A stretch of DNA of 64,000 nucleotides from Knoellia remsis. Its GTDB lineage: Bacteria; Actinomycetota; Actinomycetes; Actinomycetales; Dermatophilaceae. Position 1 is the first letter of the stretch. Each line of letters opens with the position of its first letter. The notes beneath the pieces were generated by a model. The model was not told the DNA's origin. It made no database searches and saw nothing but the letters and a program-made list of their open reading frames with translations. The DNA lies in NCBI RefSeq assembly GCF_003002895.1, contig NZ_PVTI01000018.1, positions 1-64,000 on the forward strand, written 5' to 3'. This document shows positions 35,236-44,712 of the stretch, piece after piece. The position numbers were made by a program, and so were the translations under genes.

Positions 35236-35933
35236 GCGCCCAATCCTTGCAGGTACGGGTTCGTGCCCCGCTCCCGGCGCATCGTCGTCGCCGGGCCGTG
35301 CCCGGGCAGGACGAGGGTGGAGTCCTCGAGCGGCATCACGACGTCGCGCAGCGACCGCTGCATCGCGTCGCCGTCGCCACCGGGCAGGTCGGTCCGCCCG
35401 ATGGAGCCGGCGAAGAGCACGTCGCCGGTGACCATCGTCCGGTCGAGCTCCTCGGGTGCGCGCACGCCGTCGGGCAGCCGGTCGAACCCGAACATCACCG
35501 ACCCCTCGGTGTGCCCCGGCGCGTGCAGCACCTCGAGGTCGAGTCCGGCGAGCGTGAGCGTCTCGCGGTCGGTGACCTCGACGACGTTGCTCGGCTCCTG
35601 CCACGTCGCCTTCGTCCCGAACTGCTGCTCGAGCATCCCGACGATGCCGGGGCTGGCCGACCCGAGCGGGTCGGTGAGGCGGTAGCGGTCGTCGCTGTGG
35701 ATGTATGCCGCGGTGTCGCCGCCGCAGACCGGCGTCACCGAGTAGACGTGGTCGACGTGGCCGTGGGTGAGCAGCACCGCGGCCGGCTTGAGCCGGTGCT
35801 CGGTGAGCACCTCGCGCAGGGTCTCCTCGATGCCGATGCCCGGGTCGACGATGACGCACTCCTCGCCTTCGCCGGGGGCGATGACGTAGCAGTTGGTCGC
35901 GAAGGCGGCGGCGGGGAAGGCGATCGTCAGCAC
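35232..35933 (-). CDS. Metallo-beta-lactamase fold hydrolase (Rv2581c-like, glyoxalase II type)
   Basis: This 233-residue protein has the zinc-binding THGHVDH motif near residue 56, HAPGHTEGSVMF, TGDVLFAGSIGRTDLP and the final PGHGPATTM. It matches the glyoxalase II-like hydrolases next to hisS in actinobacteria; the substrate (a thioester, possibly of mycothiol) is inferred. GTG 35933 is supported by TAGGGT 7 nt upstream. Confidence 0.88.
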   Translation of the reverse strand: MLTIAFPAAAFATNCYVIAPGEGEECVIVDPGIGIEETLREVLTEHRLKPAAVLLTHGHVDHVYSVTPVCGGDTAAYIHSDDRYRLTDPLGSASPGIVGMLEQQFGTKATWQEPSNVVEVTDRETLTLAGLDLEVLHAPGHTEGSVMFGFDRLPDGVRAPEELDRTMVTGDVLFAGSIGRTDLPGGDGDAMQRSLRDVVMPLEDSTLVLPGHGPATTMRRERGTNPYLQGLGA

Positions 35934-35940
35934 GTTCCCG

Positions 35941-35946
35941 ACCCTA
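35941..35946 (-). promoter_or_regulatory. -10 element for MBL hydrolase-hisS
   Basis: TAGGGT on the minus strand lies 7 nt before GTG 35933. It is divergent from the cyclophilin promoter 50 bp away. Confidence 0.6.
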
Positions 35947-35996
35947 TCGATCGGCGCGGTCGGGCACTCCGGCGAGCGGGCCACATACAGGCTCCC

Positions 35997-36002
35997 TACA
36001 CT
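35997..36002 (+). promoter_or_regulatory. -10 element for leaderless cyclophilin gene
   Basis: TACACT lies 7 nt before GTG 36010, with no Shine-Dalgarno in between. Confidence 0.6.
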
Positions 36003-36009
36003 CACCTGC

Positions 36010-36798
36010 GTGACGAAGAAGCAGGAGCGCGACCGGGCCCGGCGCCGGTGGGAGAAGCAGCAGGCGACCCAGCAGGCGAAGGCCGAGAAGCAGGCCCGGC
36101 TCAAGAGGATCGCCGCCATCGTGGCGACCGTCGCCGTCGTCGGTGGCCTCGTCGGTGCACTCGCCTGGCGGATGAAGCCCGAGCCCGACCCGGAGCCGCA
36201 GCGCACGGCTGCCGGGTGCGAGATGCCTCCCGAGCCGCTCGGAACGACGGCGAAGCTCGAGCTACCCGACAAGGCCACGGCAGCGGGCAAGACCTACACC
36301 GCGACGCTCACGACGAACTGCGGCGACATCGTCCTCGAGCTCGACGGCACCAAGGCGCCGCAGGCCGTCGCGTCGTTCGTCCAGCTCGCCAAGGCCGACT
36401 ACTGGCTCAACTCCCCCTGCCACCGTCTTGGCACCGGTGAGGGGTTCAAGCTGCTCCAGTGCGGTGACCCCACCGGTGGTGGACAGGGCACGCCGGGCTA
36501 CGGCTTCGCGGTCGAGAACGCCCCCAAGGACGGCACGTACCCTCGCGGCACCGTGGCCATGGCCCGGACGCAGGACCCGAAGAAGGGCAACGGCGGCCAG
36601 TTCTTCCTCGTCAACGGTGAGACGAAGCTGCCCGACCCGAACGGGTACACGATTTTCGGGACCATCACGCAAGGGTTGGATATCGTCGACAAGGTCGCCG
36701 CAGCAGGGGTCCAACCCGGCGGCGAGTCGGAGACCACCGGCGCCCCCGCGGCGCCCATCAGCATCCTGCGGGTTGCTGTGACCGAGAAGAAGGCGTGA
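36010..36798 (+). CDS. ppiB: Membrane-anchored cyclophilin-type peptidyl-prolyl isomerase
   Basis: This 262-residue protein has a short charged N-terminus with a basic coiled stretch, one membrane anchor (IAAIVATVAVVGGLVGALAW, about residues 34-54) and an extracytoplasmic cyclophilin domain (about 95-255). Active-site segments are visible: PCHRL, GFKLLQCGDPTGGG and NGGQFFLVNGET. It probably helps fold exported proteins after Sec translocation. It matches Rv2582 by position. DUF349 follows after 3 bp. Confidence 0.9.
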   Translation: MTKKQERDRARRRWEKQQATQQAKAEKQARLKRIAAIVATVAVVGGLVGALAWRMKPEPDPEPQRTAAGCEMPPEPLGTTAKLELPDKATAAGKTYTATLTTNCGDIVLELDGTKAPQAVASFVQLAKADYWLNSPCHRLGTGEGFKLLQCGDPTGGGQGTPGYGFAVENAPKDGTYPRGTVAMARTQDPKKGNGGQFFLVNGETKLPDPNGYTIFGTITQGLDIVDKVAAAGVQPGGESETTGAPAAPISILRVAVTEKKA

Positions 36799-36801
36799 GC
36801 C

Positions 36802-38394
36802 GTGAGCGACGAGACGACGAGCAGCACCCCCGAACCGCAGCCGGAGAACGCTGAGGCGCTGTCGGAGACGACGGCGAGCCCGGCCGAGGCTGCGACCGAG
36901 GCGGCGGCAGCCACCGAAGCCGAGGCGGCGACCGAGGCGGCGGCAGCCACCGAAGCCGCTCCGGTCACCGCACCGGAGGAGTCCACGGCCGGGAGCACAC
37001 CTGCCGCTGCCGCTCCCGCTCCTGCGCCCAAGCCGGCCGCGCCCGCGGTGCCCTCCCCCGCCGCTCTGGCATCGCGGATGTCCGCCCGCCCACGTCCCGC
37101 GGTCCCTGCGCCTCCCGCTGCGCCCGCCGTGGCGGAGCACTCCGAGTCGGCGAAGTTCGGTCGGGTCGACGACGAGGGTCACGTCTTCGTGAAGGTCGGC
37201 GAGGAGGAGCGCGAGGTCGGCTCCTACCCCGGCGCGACGCCGGACGAGGCGCTGCAGTACTTCGCCCGCAAGTACGACGAGCTCGCCGCATCGGCCGAGC
37301 TGCTCCAGCAGCGGCTCACCAACCCCGACGTCTCCGCCAAGGAGGTGGCCGACGGGCTCACGACGCTCAAGGACCACATCGCGCAGGCCAACGTCGTCGG
37401 CGACCTCGCTGCTCTGGACGCCACCGTCGAGGGCATCGAGTCGGGGCTCGCGACCAAGCGCGAGACCGAGCAGGCCGCCCGCGCCGAGGCCCGCGAGGCC
37501 GCGGCGAAGGAGCGCGAGGCCATCGTCGTCGAGGCCGAGTCCATTGCCGGCCAGGACCCGGAACGCACCCAGTGGAAGCAGAGCGGTGAGCGGATGCGTG
37601 CGCTGCTCGACCAGTGGAAGCAGCACCAGCGCTCCGGCGTGAAGCTCGACAAGCCCACCGAGAACGCGCTGTGGCAGCGGTTCAGCCACGCCCGCAACGC
37701 CTTCGACAAGGGCCGCCGCGGCTTCTTCGCCCAGCTCGACTCCACTCGGGCGGACGCCAAGAGCGCCAAGGAGCGCCTCGTCAAGGAGGCCGAGCTGCTG
37801 TCGACGAGCAAGGACTGGGGCCCGACGGCACGCGCCTTCAAAAACCTCATGGACCAGTGGCGTCAGGCCGGGCGCGCGTCCCGCGCCGACGACGACGCCC
37901 TGTGGGAGCGCTTCAAGGCGGCGCAGGACGCGTTCTTCAACGCCAAGGACGAGGTCGCGGCCGCCGAGGACGAGGAGTACCGCGCGAACCTCGCCGTCAA
38001 GGAGGAGCTGCTCAAGGAGGCCGAGCAGATCCTCCCCGTCACCGACCTCGAGTCGGCCAAGTCGCGGCTGCGGACCATCCAGGACAAGTGGGACGCCGCC
38101 GGCAAGGTCCCGCGCGCCGACATCGACCGCACCGAGAAGGCCATGCGCCGCATCGAGTCGGCGGTGCGTGAGGTCGAGGACGCGAAGTGGAAGTCCTCGA
38201 ACCCCGAGGTCGCCGCCCGCGCCAACTCGATGGTGACGCAGCTGCGCTCCTCGATCGAGTCGATCGAGTCCGACCTCGCCGCCGCCCAGGCCAAGGGCAA
38301 CGAGAAGAAGGTCAAGGACCTCACCGCCAAGCTCGAGTCGCAGAAGGCGTGGCTCGAGCAGGCCGAGAAGGCCGGCTCCGAGTTCGGCTCCTGA
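36802..38394 (+). CDS. DUF349-repeat protein
   Basis: This 530-residue protein has a low-complexity Ala/Glu/Pro-rich N-terminus (about residues 1-110, including two direct repeats of EAATEAAAATEA) followed by several DUF349 helical repeats with the W-x(n)-W/F pattern (e.g. QWKQSGERMRALLDQWKQHQRSG; WGPTARAFKNLMDQWRQAGRASR; RTIQDKWDAAGKVPR). It is likely an elongated coiled protein in the cytoplasm. The function of the family is unresolved. GTG 36802 follows the cyclophilin stop closely, so both are in one transcript. Confidence 0.88.
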   Translation: MSDETTSSTPEPQPENAEALSETTASPAEAATEAAAATEAEAATEAAAATEAAPVTAPEESTAGSTPAAAAPAPAPKPAAPAVPSPAALASRMSARPRPAVPAPPAAPAVAEHSESAKFGRVDDEGHVFVKVGEEEREVGSYPGATPDEALQYFARKYDELAASAELLQQRLTNPDVSAKEVADGLTTLKDHIAQANVVGDLAALDATVEGIESGLATKRETEQAARAEAREAAAKEREAIVVEAESIAGQDPERTQWKQSGERMRALLDQWKQHQRSGVKLDKPTENALWQRFSHARNAFDKGRRGFFAQLDSTRADAKSAKERLVKEAELLSTSKDWGPTARAFKNLMDQWRQAGRASRADDDALWERFKAAQDAFFNAKDEVAAAEDEEYRANLAVKEELLKEAEQILPVTDLESAKSRLRTIQDKWDAAGKVPRADIDRTEKAMRRIESAVREVEDAKWKSSNPEVAARANSMVTQLRSSIESIESDLAAAQAKGNEKKVKDLTAKLESQKAWLEQAEKAGSEFGS

Positions 38395-38431
38395 CGCGGG
38401 ACTTGAGAGCCGCTCACCCGCCGTCCGCCGT

Positions 38432-38526
38432 CCCAGCATTATCGGGTCACCCGATAAAGGCCGGCTCCACCCGAGAAGCCTTGTCGGGTCGGGCGGGACA
38501 GTATCGGGTCACCCGATAATGCTGGG
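38432..38526. terminator. Double palindrome between DUF349 and rel genes
   Basis: CCCAGCATTATCGGGT (38432-38447) pairs with ACCCGATAATGCTGGG (38511-38526). Inside, two further palindromes lie at 38439-38457 (TTATCGGGT-C-ACCCGATAA) and 38502-38518. The region can form either one long stem or two local hairpins. It lies between convergent genes and is probably a bidirectional terminator. Confidence 0.65.
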
Positions 38527-38569
38527 GCGTGTGTGACTCGGGGGCGCGCGGGCGGGCCCAGCGGCCCGG

Positions 38570-40870
38570 CTAGGACTGGGTGACGCGGTAGACGTCCATG
38601 ACGCCGCGCACGCCGCGCACCGTCTTCATGACGTGGTCGAGGTGGCTCGGGTCCCCCATCTCGAAGGTGAACTTCAGACCGGCCACCCGGTCCCGTGAGG
38701 TGTGCACCGTCGCCGACAGGATGTTGACGCCGCTCTCGGAGAGCACGCGGGTCACGTCGGACAGCAACGCGTTGCGGTCGAGCGCCTCGACGGCGAGCTG
38801 GACGAGGAACACACTCCCCGCCGTCGGCGCCCACTCGACGTCGATGATCTTGTCCTGCTGCTTGAGCAGCTCGGCCGCGTTGGTGCAGTCGCGCCGGTGC
38901 ACCGACACTCCCATGCCGCGGGTGACGAAACCGAGGATGTCGTCCCCCGGCACCGGCGTGCAGCACCGGGCGAGCTTGACCCACACGTCCGACATGCCCT
39001 TGACGACGACGCCCGGGTCCCCGGCGCGGCGGCGTCGGTCGGGACGGGCTCGCGGCATCGTCACCTCGGCGAGGTCCTCGCTCGCCTCCTCGCCACCCTG
39101 GGCGGCGACAAGGCGCGACACGACGTGCTGGGCCGACACGTGACCCTCGCCGATCGCGGCATACAGGGCGTCGATCCCACTGAGCCGTAGCTCCTCGGCG
39201 ACACCGGTCAGGGACTGGACCGAGGTGAGCCGAGCCACCGGCAGTGACCGTTTGCGCATCGCCTTGGCGAGCGACTCCTTGCCGGACTCGATCATCTCCT
39301 CGCGACGCTCGCGGGTGAACCAGTGCCGGATCTTGTTGCGGGCGCGCGCGGAGTGCACGAACGTCAGCCAGTCGCGCGACGGCCCGGCCCCGTCCGCCTT
39401 GGAGGTGAGCACCTCGACGGTGTCCCCGTTGTCGAGCCGCGACTCCAGCGGCACGAGCCGGCCGTTGACCTTGGCGCCGATGGTGCGGTGACCGACCTCG
39501 GTGTGCACGGCATACGCGAAATCCACGGGAGTTGACCCAGCCGGCAGACCGACGAGCTGCCCCTTGGGCGTGAAGACGTAGACCTCGCTGGCGTTGATCT
39601 CGAAGCGCAGCGACTCGAGGAACTCGCCCGGGTCGGCGGTCTCCTTCTGCCAGTCGAGCAGCTGACGCAGCCACGCCATGTCGTTGGCGCCGGTGCTGCC
39701 GCTCGTCGCGCTCGGGCCGTCCGCTCCGGCGGGGCCCTTCTCCTTGTACTTCCAGTGCGCGGCGACGCCGTACTCGGCCCGCCGGTGCATCGTGTGCGTG
39801 CGGATCTGGATCTCGACCGGCTTGCCCTCAGAACCGATGACCGTCGTGTGCAGCGACTGGTACATGTTGAACTTTGGCGTCGCGATGTAGTCCTTGAACC
39901 GCCCCGGCACCGGCGTCCACCGCGCGTGCATCGCCCCGAGCGCGGCATAGCAGTCGCGCACCGTGTCGACGAGGACCCGCACGGCGACGAGGTCATAGAT
40001 CTGCTCGAAGTCGCGACCCCCGACGATCATCTTCTGGTAGACGGAGTAGTAGTGCTTCGGCCGCCCCGTGACCGTCGCCTTGATCTTCGCGGCGCGCAGG
40101 TCGGACTCGACGCTCGCACGCACGGTCGTGAGGTACTCCTCGCGGGCCGGCGCGCGGTCGGCGACGAGCCGGACGATCTCCTCGTAGACCTTCGGGTAGA
40201 GCGTCGCGAACGACAGGTCCTCGAGCTCCCACTTGATCGTGTTCATGCCGAGCCGGTGCGCCAGCGGGGCATAGATCTCGAGCGTCTCGCGAGCCTTGCG
40301 CTGGGCCGACTCCTTGGACACGTAGCGCCACGTGCGGGCGTTGTGCAGCCGGTCGGCGAGCTTGATGACGAGCACGCGGATGTCGCGCGCCATCGCGACG
40401 ACCATCTTGCGCACCGTCTCGGACTGCGCCGCTTGGCCGTAGGTGACCTTGTCGAGCTTGGTCACGCCGTCGACGAGCATCGCGATCTCGTCACCGAAGT
40501 CCTGGGTCAGCTGCTCGAGGCTGTATGCCGTGTCCTCGACGGTGTCGTGGAGCAGCGCCGCCGCGAGCGTCGGTGGGGTCATGCCGAGCTCGGCGAGGAT
40601 CGTCGTCACCGCGAGCGGGTGGGTGATGTACGCGTCGCCGCTCTTGCGCAGCTGCCCCTCGTGGGCGCGCTCGGCGACCTCGTAGGCCCGCTCGATGACC
40701 GCGGTGTCGGCCTTGGGGTGGGTGAGGCGGACCGTCGTGAGCAGCGGCTCGAGCACGGGGTGCGCCGTCTGACGCGCTCCGCCGAACCTGGCGAGACGGG
40801 CACGCGCGCGGGCGCGTTGCGTGGCGTTCGCCCCGCTGCGCACCGGGATCGGCGTGGTCTCCTCTGCCAT
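38570..40870 (-). CDS. relA: Bifunctional (p)ppGpp synthetase/hydrolase Rel
   Basis: This 766-residue stringent-response enzyme has an N-terminal HD hydrolase domain with intact HDTVEDT (near residue 108), a synthetase domain ([21 protein letters not shown]), a TGS domain ([34 protein letters not shown]), a zinc-finger/helical region, and a C-terminal ACT domain. Both catalytic sites look complete, so it should make and degrade (p)ppGpp. TAGACT lies 6 nt before ATG 40870. Apt upstream ends 9 bp before. Confidence 0.96.
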   Translation of the reverse strand: MAEETTPIPVRSGANATQRARARARLARFGGARQTAHPVLEPLLTTVRLTHPKADTAVIERAYEVAERAHEGQLRKSGDAYITHPLAVTTILAELGMTPPTLAAALLHDTVEDTAYSLEQLTQDFGDEIAMLVDGVTKLDKVTYGQAAQSETVRKMVVAMARDIRVLVIKLADRLHNARTWRYVSKESAQRKARETLEIYAPLAHRLGMNTIKWELEDLSFATLYPKVYEEIVRLVADRAPAREEYLTTVRASVESDLRAAKIKATVTGRPKHYYSVYQKMIVGGRDFEQIYDLVAVRVLVDTVRDCYAALGAMHARWTPVPGRFKDYIATPKFNMYQSLHTTVIGSEGKPVEIQIRTHTMHRRAEYGVAAHWKYKEKGPAGADGPSATSGSTGANDMAWLRQLLDWQKETADPGEFLESLRFEINASEVYVFTPKGQLVGLPAGSTPVDFAYAVHTEVGHRTIGAKVNGRLVPLESRLDNGDTVEVLTSKADGAGPSRDWLTFVHSARARNKIRHWFTRERREEMIESGKESLAKAMRKRSLPVARLTSVQSLTGVAEELRLSGIDALYAAIGEGHVSAQHVVSRLVAAQGGEEASEDLAEVTMPRARPDRRRRAGDPGVVVKGMSDVWVKLARCCTPVPGDDILGFVTRGMGVSVHRRDCTNAAELLKQQDKIIDVEWAPTAGSVFLVQLAVEALDRNALLSDVTRVLSESGVNILSATVHTSRDRVAGLKFTFEMGDPSHLDHVMKTVRGVRGVMDVYRVTQS

Positions 40871-40876
40871 GCAGGG

Positions 40877-40882
40877 AGTCTA
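40877..40882 (-). promoter_or_regulatory. -10 element for leaderless rel
   Basis: TAGACT on the minus strand lies 6 nt before ATG 40870 and overlaps the apt stop codon, giving rel its own transcript within the apt-rel string. Confidence 0.55.
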
Positions 40883-41560
40883 GTTGTCGGCTGTGCCCTC
40901 GACGACATGCAGGGCACGCACACTGCGCTCCCCCAACGCGGCCCGGCCACCGAGGAACGCGAGCTCGACGACCGTCTCGAACGCGACGACCTCCGCGCCC
41001 GCGCCCTCGAGCAGGTCCCAGGCCGCGATGGCCGTGCCGCCCGTTGCGAGGACGTCGTCGACGAGCAGCACCCGCTGCCCCGGCGTGACGGCGTCGGTGT
41101 GGATCTCGATCGTCGCCGTGCCGTACTCGAGGTCGTAGGTGCGCTGGACCGTTGCGCCGGGGAGCTTCCCCACCTTGCGGACCGGCACGAACCCGACCCC
41201 GAGCTCGTGCGCGAGGGCGCCGCCGATGATGAACCCGCGCGCCTCGATGCCTGCCACCGCGTCGATGCGTTGCGGCACAGGCGATCCGGTATGCCGTCCG
41301 CTCCCGGCCGCGGTGCGCCCCTCCCCCGCGGTCGTATGCCGTCCGCTCCCGTCCGCGGTGCGCCCCTCCCCTGCGGTCGTATGCCGTCTGCTCCCGTCCG
41401 CGTACCGCGCCGCGAGGGCGCGGATCACCTCACCGAAGGCCGGGCCGTCACCGAGCAGCGGCGTGATGTCCTTGAAGACGACCCCGGGCTTGGGGAAGTC
41501 CGGGACGTCGCGCAGGTGTGCCGCGACGAGGTCACTGACGTCCGGGTCGGAGGTCGTCAC
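40880..41560 (-). CDS. apt: Adenine phosphoribosyltransferase with repeat-derived insert
   Basis: This 226-residue enzyme converts adenine and PRPP to AMP. Core motifs are FPKPGVVFKDITPLLGD, AVAGIEARGFIIGGALA and the PRPP loop VLLVDDVLATGGTAIAA. It is about 40 residues longer than usual. The extra lies between ALAARYADG and IDAVAGIEARGF and consists of near-repeats of a 15-residue unit (SGRHTTAGEGRTADG type). The DNA there is a 45-bp tandem repeat of 2.6 copies at 41289-41404 that contains the recurrent GGGAGCGGACGGCATAC. The frame stays open, so the protein is probably still functional. Confidence 0.93.
   Translation of the reverse strand: MTTSDPDVSDLVAAHLRDVPDFPKPGVVFKDITPLLGDGPAFGEVIRALAARYADGSRRHTTAGEGRTADGSGRHTTAGEGRTAAGSGRHTGSPVPQRIDAVAGIEARGFIIGGALAHELGVGFVPVRKVGKLPGATVQRTYDLEYGTATIEIHTDAVTPGQRVLLVDDVLATGGTAIAAWDLLEGAGAEVVAFETVVELAFLGGRAALGERSVRALHVVEGTADN
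41289..41404. repeat. 45-bp in-frame tandem repeat inside apt
   Basis: Units start at 41289, 41334 and 41379; the third is truncated after 26 bp. Each opens with GTATGCCGTCCGCTCC (third copy GTCTGCTCC), the reverse complement of the window-wide GGAGCGGACGGCATAC sequence. The 45-bp length preserves the apt frame. Confidence 0.9.
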
Positions 41561-41614
41561 GGGTACCGGTGCTCCTTGGGGTGACGTGACGCGCGGCGGC
41601 GAACCGGGCCGCGA

Positions 41615-42844
41615 CTACTTGCGGCGGGACTTCGGAGTCTTCTTCGGCTGGTTGCGCGGACCGCCCTGGGCCCACTTGTGCACCGAGCGGCCGGTGAGCG
41701 TGGACCGCTCCTCGTCGGCTGCGCCGGGAGTCGCGCCGCTGCCGGCGGGCCGGCTCATCGAGGCTTCGGCCTGCTCGCGGCTGCGGTCCGAGGACTCGCT
41801 GATGGGCGAGCTCGGGCCACCCACGGTCGCGAGCTGGGCCTCGCGGTTGCGTGCCTCGCGCTCGCGCGCCGCCTGCGAGCGGGAGGCGCGCTTGTCCAGC
41901 TCGATGACGGCTGGGTCCTTGCGGCGCAGGCTGACGAGCAGCGGGGTCGCGAGGAAGATCGACGAGTACGCACCGACGAGGATGCCGATGAACAGGACCA
42001 GCGCCAGGTCGAGCAGCGTGCCCGGGCCGAGGAAGATCGCGCCGACGACGAGCACCGCGAGGATCGGCAGCAGGCCGATGACGGTGGTGTTGATCGACCG
42101 GACGAGAGTCTGGTTGACCGCGAGGTTCGCCGCCTGGGCGAAGGACATGCGCCCGTTCGCGAACGCCTCGTTCGTGTTCTCACGGACCTTGTCGAAGACG
42201 ACGACGGTGTCGTAGATCGAGTAGCCGAGCACGGTGAGGAAGCCGATCATCGTCGCCGGCGACACCTCGAACTTCGAGAACGAGTAGATGCCGACGGTGA
42301 TGACGAGGTCGTGCGCCAGCGCGATGAGCGCCGCTACGGCCATCTTCCAGTTCCGGAAGTAGATCGACAGGACGATCGCCACGAGGATGAGGAAGATGAC
42401 GAGGGCACGCAGCGCCTGCTTCGTCACCGAGTCGCCCCAGGACGGGCCGATGAACGTCGCGCTCACCTGGTTCTCGTTGACGCCGAAGGACTTCGCCAGG
42501 GCCGTGCGCACCTGTGCGCTCTCGGCGTCGTCGAGGCGCTCCGTCTGCACCCGGACGGTGCTCGTGCCGACCTGGGAGACACGGACCCCGGAGGTGCTGT
42601 CGTCGGTCGCGCCGAACGCCTCCCGGGCCTTGGCCTCGTAGTCCTCGGGAATGGACTGGTTGGTGACCCGGAACTCCGAGCCGCCGGTGAACTCGAGGCC
42701 GAGGTTGAGCTTGTTGATCCCCAGACCCGCGATCGCGATCGCCATGAGGACGAGCGAGACGATGTAGAAGTTCTTGCGCTTGGGGACGACCGGGATGGAC
42801 CGCTTCCCGGTGTAGAGGTCGTTACCGAAGTCGGCGAAGCTCAT
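41615..42844 (-). CDS. secF: Protein translocase subunit SecF
   Basis: This 409-residue inner-membrane protein works with SecD to complete protein export. It has an N-terminal membrane helix (NFYIVSLVLMAIAIAGLGI), a periplasmic P1-like domain (LEFTGGSEFRV) and five C-terminal helices with the conserved GYSIYDTVVVFDKVREN. A long charged C-terminal tail (about residues 320-409) is unstructured. The start overlaps the secD stop by 4 bp. Confidence 0.95.
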   Translation of the reverse strand: MSFADFGNDLYTGKRSIPVVPKRKNFYIVSLVLMAIAIAGLGINKLNLGLEFTGGSEFRVTNQSIPEDYEAKAREAFGATDDSTSGVRVSQVGTSTVRVQTERLDDAESAQVRTALAKSFGVNENQVSATFIGPSWGDSVTKQALRALVIFLILVAIVLSIYFRNWKMAVAALIALAHDLVITVGIYSFSKFEVSPATMIGFLTVLGYSIYDTVVVFDKVRENTNEAFANGRMSFAQAANLAVNQTLVRSINTTVIGLLPILAVLVVGAIFLGPGTLLDLALVLFIGILVGAYSSIFLATPLLVSLRRKDPAVIELDKRASRSQAAREREARNREAQLATVGGPSSPISESSDRSREQAEASMSRPAGSGATPGAADEERSTLTGRSVHKWAQGGPRNQPKKTPKSRRK

Positions 42845-44712
42845 CGGGCGCTCCCTTCGGCGCTGGCCACGCGGGCGTCGGCGCCCACCGTGCGAGGCGA
42901 GGTGGTCGTGAAGCGACCTCGGCCGGCATACGAGGTCTTCTTCACCGCACCGAGCTTGCGCGGGTCGAGACCTGACCAGGGGTGGCCCTCGCGGAAGAAC
43001 TTCCGGCGCGCGAGCAGCGTCACGAGCGGGTGGGTGAAGGCGAAGACGATGAGGATGTCGAGCAGGGTCGTCAGGCCGAGCGTGAAGGCGAAGCCTCGAA
43101 CGCTCGAGCTGGCGAGGAGGTAGAGCACGATCGCGGCGAGGAAGTTCACGCCGTCGGCGATGAGGATGGTGCGCTTGGCGCGGTCCCAGCCGGTGGCGAC
43201 GGCACTCTCGAGGGAGCGCCCCTCGCGCAGCTCGTCACGGATACGTTCGAAGTAGACGATGAAGCTGTCCGCCGTGAACCCGATGGCGACGATGAGGCCG
43301 GTGACACCGGCCATGTCGAGGCGGTAGTTGTGCGACCAGCCGAGGATCGTGATCGCCAGGTAGGTGAGCACTGCGGCGGCGAGGATCGAGGCGATCGTGA
43401 CGAAGCCGAGGACGCGGTACTGCATGAGCGAGTAGATGACGACGAGGAGGAGGCCGACGAGGCCCGCGATGAGGCCGTAGCGCAGCTGCTCACCGCCGAG
43501 CGTGGGGCTGATCTGGTCACGCGTCTCGAGGTCGAAGCTGATGGGCAGGGCGCCGAACTTCAGCTGCTGGGCGAGGTCACGGGCGTCCTGGATGCTGAAG
43601 GCGCCGGTGATCTGGGCCTGGCCGTTGGGGATGGCCTCGTTGAAGCTCGGGGCCACGATGACCCGCGAGTCGAGGACCGACGCGAGCTGGTTCTGCGGCT
43701 GCTGCATCGCGACCATCTTGCGGGAGACGTCGGCGTACTGCTTGGTGCCTTCACCGTCGAGCGAGAGGTTGATCGCGACCTGGCTCGTCTGCTGACCCTG
43801 CGGGGTGGTCACGTAGCCGGCGGAGGCGTCGCTGATGCGCTCGCCGGAGACGACGACCGGGCCGAGGATGTACTTGACGGAGCCGTCCTGCTCACAGGTG
43901 ACGAGCGGCTTCTTCGCGTCGTCGACGATGTTCTCCAGAGCGTCTGGCTTGGAGCAGTCGAGAGCGGTGAACTGCTGCGTCAGCTCGGGGGTGATCTGCT
44001 CGAGGCTGTAGGGGTCTGTCGTCGCCGGGGCGGAGCCGCTGGGGCTCGGGCTCGGGGCCGGGGCGCCGGACGCGGACGGGCTGGGCGCCACGCTCTGCTG
44101 CAGGGTCGGCGTCGGCGACGGGCTGGGGGCCGTCGTCTCCGAGGTCAGGGCGCCGGGAAGGGCCGAGTTGTTGCTCGACGTCGAGGGTGCCGGGTTGGCC
44201 GACGGGGCGCTCGCGGACGGGCTGGAGCTCGGCGACGCGGACGGGTTGGCCGAGCCGCTGGGGCTGGGCGATGCGGAGCCGCTGGGCGAGGCCGACGGCT
44301 GCGGCTGCGGCGACCCGGGCGCGATCGCCAGGACGGGACGGAACTGGAGCTGCGAGGACTGACGGATCGCGTCCTCGTCCTTCTTGCTCGGGATGCCGGG
44401 CATGCTGACGACGATGTTGCGGCCGCCCTGGGTCGTGACCTCGGCGTTGGCGACGCCGCTGGCGTCGATGCGCTGGACGATGATGTCGCGGGCCTGGGAG
44501 AGCTGCTCGGGGCCGACGTTGCTGTTCCCGGTGACGCGCGGCTTGAGGATCATCTGGGTGCCGCCCTCGAGGTCGAGGCCGAGCTTGGGCGCGTAGCTGC
44601 CGTTGCTCAGCTGCGCAGCGCCGACGAGCAGGCCCGTGAGCGCGAGGGTGAAGACGGCGATGCCGATGAGCGCCCGGCGGGCGAAGGAGACCTGGCTCAG
44701 CGGTGCCATCAC
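42841..44712 (-). CDS. secD: Protein translocase subunit SecD
   Basis: This 623-residue protein has an N-terminal helix (ALIGIAVFTLALTGLLVGA), the LGLDLEGGTQMILKP segment, a periplasmic domain interrupted by a Pro/Ser/Ala-rich stretch (about residues 130-230), and a C-terminal five-helix RND-like domain (DMAGVTGLIVAIGFTADSFIVYFERIRDELREG). The low-complexity Ser/Pro insert is longer than in most SecD proteins and is probably a flexible extracytoplasmic linker. The GTG at 44712 overlaps the yajC stop; ATG 44709 is equally plausible. Confidence 0.95.
   Translation of the reverse strand: MMAPLSQVSFARRALIGIAVFTLALTGLLVGAAQLSNGSYAPKLGLDLEGGTQMILKPRVTGNSNVGPEQLSQARDIIVQRIDASGVANAEVTTQGGRNIVVSMPGIPSKKDEDAIRQSSQLQFRPVLAIAPGSPQPQPSASPSGSASPSPSGSANPSASPSSSPSASAPSANPAPSTSSNNSALPGALTSETTAPSPSPTPTLQQSVAPSPSASGAPAPSPSPSGSAPATTDPYSLEQITPELTQQFTALDCSKPDALENIVDDAKKPLVTCEQDGSVKYILGPVVVSGERISDASAGYVTTPQGQQTSQVAINLSLDGEGTKQYADVSRKMVAMQQPQNQLASVLDSRVIVAPSFNEAIPNGQAQITGAFSIQDARDLAQQLKFGALPISFDLETRDQISPTLGGEQLRYGLIAGLVGLLLVVIYSLMQYRVLGFVTIASILAAAVLTYLAITILGWSHNYRLDMAGVTGLIVAIGFTADSFIVYFERIRDELREGRSLESAVATGWDRAKRTILIADGVNFLAAIVLYLLASSSVRGFAFTLGLTTLLDILIVFAFTHPLVTLLARRKFFREGHPWSGLDPRKLGAVKKTSYAGRGRFTTTSPRTVGADARVASAEGSAR

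Noticed and set aside
39755-41584. Plus-strand ORF of 609 codons over rel and apt
   Set aside because: Antisense shadow of two well-supported genes.
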